A stretch of 64,000 bases of DNA, taken from the NCBI RefSeq assembly GCF_007859915.1, contig NZ_SJPM01000010.1, positions 128,743 to 192,742 on the forward strand. The letters run 5' to 3'. The translations under genes and the position numbers were made by a program. The notes below the pieces were generated by a model, which searched no databases, had not been told where the DNA came from, and saw only the letters and a program-made list of their open reading frames with translations. This document shows positions 60,460 to 64,000 of the stretch, piece after piece. The DNA is from Neorhodopirellula pilleata. GTDB taxonomy: Bacteria > Planctomycetota > Planctomycetia > Pirellulales > Pirellulaceae. Each line of letters begins with the position of its first letter. Within the stretch, counting starts at the first letter, position 1.

Positions 60460-60753
60460 ATGTCGCGATTTTTCTTTGGAATGTTATTGGGGGCCGTGTT
60501 GATGTACGGCGCGATGCACTACCACCTCGTCCGGGGCGATGAAGGTTTTTTCCTCGTTCCCAAAGTGACCAATCAGCTCGGTGAAGTTTATGTCGACATC
60601 CGCGGGTTCACGTTAGACGATTGGCGGGAACACAAACCGCTTGCCGCCGCAATCATGAAAAGCAATCGCTCGGAGTTGCTATCGGATGCGGCATTGGGCG
60701 GATTTCGGCAGAACCTTCATTCCGTGGTCGACCGTTTATTCTCCGACGAATAA
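60460..60753 (+). CDS. Small membrane protein of 97 residues
   Basis: Starts at ATG 60460 with one hydrophobic helix (FFFGMLLGAVLMYGAM) followed by a short exported part (HYHLVRGDEGFFLVPKVTNQ, YVDIRGFTLDDWREHKPLAA). Similar short proteins with an FxxGxxxGAxxM helix and a YVDIR segment occur in planctomycetes; function unknown. A longer frame from 60328 lacks support. It lies on the same strand as fliM, 144 nt away. Confidence 0.7.
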   Translation: MSRFFFGMLLGAVLMYGAMHYHLVRGDEGFFLVPKVTNQLGEVYVDIRGFTLDDWREHKPLAAAIMKSNRSELLSDAALGGFRQNLHSVVDRLFSDE

Positions 60754-61007
60754 ATCTCCTCGCGGCAATCCCTGCGAATGACGCATCGGGATCGTTTGCT
60801 AGCAAATCGGCGGCCGAATGACTTTGATTTTCGACCTTGACGGTTTCGGGCAGATGGGAACAATTGGACGAATCGAACGAGCAGGAGCGAGTTCGGCGCG
60901 GGAAAGGAATTCCCGTGACAACACCATCTCGACCACCGGACCGTCTCATCGGTCATGCAGTCGAAGTGGCATTGTGAAACTCTTCCCGTCAGCATGGAGG
61001 CGACGAG
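60754..61007. other. Intergenic region, nothing seen
   Basis: 254 nt between the small membrane protein and the Mur-like gene. Short minus-strand frames cross it but overlap the flanking genes. Confidence 0.4.
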
Positions 61008-62885
61008 ATGCATCACGCAATCAATCGGCATCGTTCACAAAATGCCCACGTCTTTTGGACTTCCCCATTCGTCGCTCGGTCCGAATCGTATTCGCGGAAG
61101 GGTCGACTCAGTAAGGCGTCCCTCTTAGCGATTAGCAACGGCCGTTCCGATTTGGCCCCGTCCGATTTGCCGAGTACGCCCAAAGCGGACCTGGATTTAT
61201 CCGGTAGCGAACCAAGCCATCTGCTGAAGATTCACGAGCCGTCGGACTCGGCGTCGTCCCACAACGATGTCGTCAATGACACGGCGCGTTCGCTGAAGGA
61301 CCTGTTGCCCCAGGTACGTTTTTTTTCCGGCGACGACATTCGGTTTGAATCGATCGCCGAGTCGGTGCAACGATGTACTCCAGGGCAGTTGGTGGTTTAT
61401 CGAATCGGCTTGGATTGCCCGGTGGAGTTCATCGCCACGGCGCTCGCACGCGGTGCGGCGGGGATCTTGACCGAGCAAGTCCTTCCCGTTCCGTTGGTTC
61501 AGTGCATCGTCGGGGATACCGATCGCGCGTTGGCCGAGATCGCTTCGCGAGAACTGATTGATGAGAACGGCACCCGTCCCGATCAGCGTTTGCTGACCAT
61601 CGGCGTGGTCGGCGAGAGTGGCAAGACATCCACCGCTCTATGCTTGGCGACGGTCTTGAAAGACTCCCCGTGCCGTGTCGCCTACGAAACCGATTTGGGA
61701 CATAGCGACGGGATCGGTTCCGAAACGATTGATCAGCCGGTTCCTCGTGGTGCGGAGCTGTTGCGCCGCATTCATGAAGCTGCCGATGCGGGAGCCGCCA
61801 TTGCCGTTTTGGAACTCGAAGACAACGCATTGCGTTCGGGCGGCTATGATCAGATCGGTTTGGACATGCTCGTCATCACCGGTCGCAATCGCCCACGAAC
61901 TGACTTTGGTCCTTCGGCGATCGATTGTGCGATCGAACGTGTGTTGCCCGATGGCATCTTGATTGTGAATGTCAGCGATGCGACCGCCATGTCAGCGGCG
62001 ACGGCGTCCGGTTTGACGATTTTTAGCTATGGTGTCGATACGCCGGCAGACGTTTCATTGAAAACGGCTCATCATCAAGACGGCGTATTGACCGCGATGA
62101 TCCGGCACGAGATGAACTCGGCGATGATGGAGTCGACGATCGGATTCGGTTGTTTCACCGCACCCTTGGCCGCTGCCGCGGCGGTGGGCGTGGCGACCGA
62201 AAACCCGCTGGTTCAGATCGCCGAGTCGTTGAGCCGTTTGCGCTCGATTCCCGGTCGGATCGAGCGGATCACTTGCGAAGATTGGCAAACCGCTCAAACG
62301 CAGCCTCAAGTGTACTTGGACGCCTGCGGCAGTCCCGCTCGGGGAGCCTTTGTCCTGGAACATCTGCGGGAACAACTGCGAAATCACGTTGAGGGAGCGA
62401 CCGGTGTTGTTGAGCCGATGCTCTTCTCGATGGAAGACGTGGTTCAATCCCAGCGAACTCGCGGCGGGCAGATTTGGTGCGTTCTGGCGCCATCGATCGA
62501 GGACACTTCCGAAACGTTGATGTTGTACGGGCGGTTGCTCGAAACGCTGCCCGATCATTGCATCTTGACCTGCCATCCTTCCGAGAAAGCCGGCTTTTTG
62601 GCGATGAGCCACGCCGTGCTCGACGGCGTCGAGGACTGTGCGGCGATGCGATTGGTTGCCGACCAGGAACGCGCGATCGGTTGGGCGATGCAGGCGGCGC
62701 GACCGCAGGATACGATCATTGTGCTGGGCGGATTGGATCGCTCCACGCCGCTCCGCCAACGCGCCGACATCCGCCGTGTGGAAGAGCTGATCGCGGGGGT
62801 TCGATCTCGATCAAGTCAAAACGCCCCCTCTCCGGGCGAGCCGGCGGCTCCACCGAAGTTAAAATTGTTTCATCCTGACGCTTGA
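61008..62885 (+). CDS. Mur-ligase-like protein (MurE-type) with altered P-loop
   Basis: A 625-residue protein in the order of a Mur ligase. An N-terminal part of about 85 residues is not conserved. A MurE-like N domain follows at about 90-195 (GDDIRFESIAESVQRCTPGQ, then a GAAGILTE-type segment). The central ATPase is at about 200-400 with P-loop GVVGESGKTSTA, where the family has GTNGKTT. The C-terminal ligase domain starts near 430 (RLRSIPGRIERI) and ends with IVLGGLDRSTPL, similar to MurE's GKGHE region but with the Lys-Gly-His missing. These changes suggest a non-standard substrate or loss of ligation. It is not accompanied by other mur genes. Confidence 0.75.
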   Translation: MHHAINRHRSQNAHVFWTSPFVARSESYSRKGRLSKASLLAISNGRSDLAPSDLPSTPKADLDLSGSEPSHLLKIHEPSDSASSHNDVVNDTARSLKDLLPQVRFFSGDDIRFESIAESVQRCTPGQLVVYRIGLDCPVEFIATALARGAAGILTEQVLPVPLVQCIVGDTDRALAEIASRELIDENGTRPDQRLLTIGVVGESGKTSTALCLATVLKDSPCRVAYETDLGHSDGIGSETIDQPVPRGAELLRRIHEAADAGAAIAVLELEDNALRSGGYDQIGLDMLVITGRNRPRTDFGPSAIDCAIERVLPDGILIVNVSDATAMSAATASGLTIFSYGVDTPADVSLKTAHHQDGVLTAMIRHEMNSAMMESTIGFGCFTAPLAAAAAVGVATENPLVQIAESLSRLRSIPGRIERITCEDWQTAQTQPQVYLDACGSPARGAFVLEHLREQLRNHVEGATGVVEPMLFSMEDVVQSQRTRGGQIWCVLAPSIEDTSETLMLYGRLLETLPDHCILTCHPSEKAGFLAMSHAVLDGVEDCAAMRLVADQERAIGWAMQAARPQDTIIVLGGLDRSTPLRQRADIRRVEELIAGVRSRSSQNAPSPGEPAAPPKLKLFHPDA

Positions 62886-62918
62886 CGAACCCATCGCCTG
62901 TGGGCGGTAATGGTGCCA

Positions 62919-64000
62919 ATGCCCACTGACACGAATCGCCAACGATTGCACGATGACCTTCGCGGACTAGTTGAAGGGGAGGTATTGTGCGACAACGTCT
63001 CGCTGCAACTCTACGCTTCCGACGCGAGTATTTATCAAGTTCGACCGCTCGCGGTCGTGCGTCCTCGTTCGGCGGCCGACGTAACGGCAACGGTTCTGTA
63101 CGCGAACGACCAAGACCTACCGATCCATTGTCGTGGTAGTGGCAGCGGCGTCGCGGGCGAGTCGCTCGGCCCGGGCATCGTGCTGGACATGTCGACGCAC
63201 TTACGGCGAATGATTCCGTCGGACGACGGCAGTCGCATCACCGTCCAAAGTGGTGCGACACTGGCGAGCGTCAATCGCCTACTGAGCCATTACGGCCGGT
63301 GGTTCGGCCCCGATCCCGCGACTCGCGCGATCACGACGATGGGCGGCGTGATTTCGACCAACGCCTCGGGTAGTCATTTCCTGCGCAGCGGTTCGGCCCG
63401 CGATACGATCGAATCGGTCCGAATGATCAACGCGAGCGGCCAATTGGTCGAGTTGGCTCAACATTCGCCGGACTTTTATCTGCGAAACCATATTCAACCG
63501 CCGGCGAGGACCGATTCGTCGCACCGTAACGAGCCCGACGCACCTGGAGAGACGGAGTTCATCCGTCGAGTCGCGAGAGGACTGAATGAAATCCGCAATC
63601 AATTCAAAGATCCATTGGCAGCCGGCCCGTTCCGCTCGCCGGCGAGCAACGGCTATCGAATCGATGACGTGGTTGATCATCAACGCGTCGTAGACTTGGG
63701 CAAGTTTTTCGCCGGGACACAAGGCACGATCGGGGTCATGATCGATGCGACGTTGCGGACCGAGCTAATTCCCGCTCATCGCGGTGTGGTGTTGTTGTTT
63801 TTTCACCGGCTTGACTCAGCCATGCGAGCAGCCGTTTCCGCACTCGGCCATGGTCCGATCGCCTGTGACGTGATGGACCGGCGGTTGTTGCAGATCGCCC
63901 GCGAAGGCGAAAAGCGGTTCACGGACTTGGTCCCCCGCGAAGCCGAAGCGGGTATGTTGGTCGAGATCCAGGGTGAATCGTTAGGCGACCTCTACCATCG
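62919..64000 (+). CDS. GlcD-type FAD-linked oxidase, N-terminal part (3' end outside window)
   Basis: The first 360 residues of a PCMH-type flavin oxidase. It opens with LQLYASDASIYQVRPLAVVR, then the FAD-binding RGSGSGVAGESLGPGIVLDM and GWFGPDP-like segment (here RWFGPDPATRAITTMGGVIS), and GKFFAGTQGTIGVM. This order fits the D-lactate/glycolate dehydrogenase group, often fused to an Fe-S (GlpC-like) half as in YdiJ; the C-terminus is outside the window. Start ATG 62919 or ATG 62910 in the same frame. It is on the same strand as the Mur-like gene, 33 nt after it. Confidence 0.88.
   Translation, partial: MPTDTNRQRLHDDLRGLVEGEVLCDNVSLQLYASDASIYQVRPLAVVRPRSAADVTATVLYANDQDLPIHCRGSGSGVAGESLGPGIVLDMSTHLRRMIPSDDGSRITVQSGATLASVNRLLSHYGRWFGPDPATRAITTMGGVISTNASGSHFLRSGSARDTIESVRMINASGQLVELAQHSPDFYLRNHIQPPARTDSSHRNEPDAPGETEFIRRVARGLNEIRNQFKDPLAAGPFRSPASNGYRIDDVVDHQRVVDLGKFFAGTQGTIGVMIDATLRTELIPAHRGVVLLFFHRLDSAMRAAVSALGHGPIACDVMDRRLLQIAREGEKRFTDLVPREAEAGMLVEIQGESLGDLYH

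Overview
This 64 kb window looks like chromosomal DNA of a planctomycete of the Pirellulaceae (Rhodopirellula) type. The pointers are a DUF1592/DUF1588-type cytochrome protein beside a DUF1552 protein, an exported dockerin protein with a LESRRLLAA leader, an ECF sigma factor with a large extracytoplasmic C-terminus, a split BamA, many short genes joined by 4-nt start/stop overlaps, and families of short palindromic repeats between genes. The assignment comes from gene content only. No rRNA gene is present.

Layout. 0-11 kb: the end of a sugar-nucleotide epimerase gene, a GNAT-like protein, an exported GH10 protein whose usual acid/base Glu is His, a NatA/NatB-type ABC exporter fused to a CPBP protease, and the pta-ackA pair. 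11-22 kb: the 3' end of a group II intron beside a gene fragment; a minus-strand operon (sugar isomerase, nadE, enolase-superfamily enzyme); a plus-strand operon (Gfo/Idh/MocA oxidoreductase, larE, Ser/Thr kinase); and a membrane-anchored ECF sigma factor. 22-38 kb: exported proteins, a BamA divided into a POTRA protein and a separately exported barrel protein, carB, and the DUF1592/DUF1552 pair.

38-47 kb holds the most interesting set. It contains msrP, an msrQ fused to a complete NAD(P)H reductase and 2Fe-2S ferredoxin, a degraded Met-rich reading frame, gdhA translationally coupled to an ECF sigma factor and a zinc-finger anti-sigma-like protein, a SpoIIE-type phosphatase and a Met-rich lipoprotein. 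In content it resembles the sigma/anti-sigma, Met-rich peptide and MsrPQ hypochlorite response known in Azospira, but the gene organisation differs.

47-64 kb: tRNA-Ser(GGA) with its terminator, rho, a DUF58 protein with an ABC ATPase, a poly-gamma-glutamate set (pgsB-pgsC-pgsW), a one-kilobase field of nested palindromic elements, proA, fliM with a doubled N-terminal motif, a Mur-ligase-like protein with an altered P-loop, and the start of a GlcD-type FAD oxidase.

At least five families of short non-coding repeats occur. Two 108-bp copies lie in opposite orientation with two mismatches. One element sits inside another and is flanked by a 7-bp direct repeat; an uninterrupted copy elsewhere in the window shows the empty site, so this is direct evidence of mobility.
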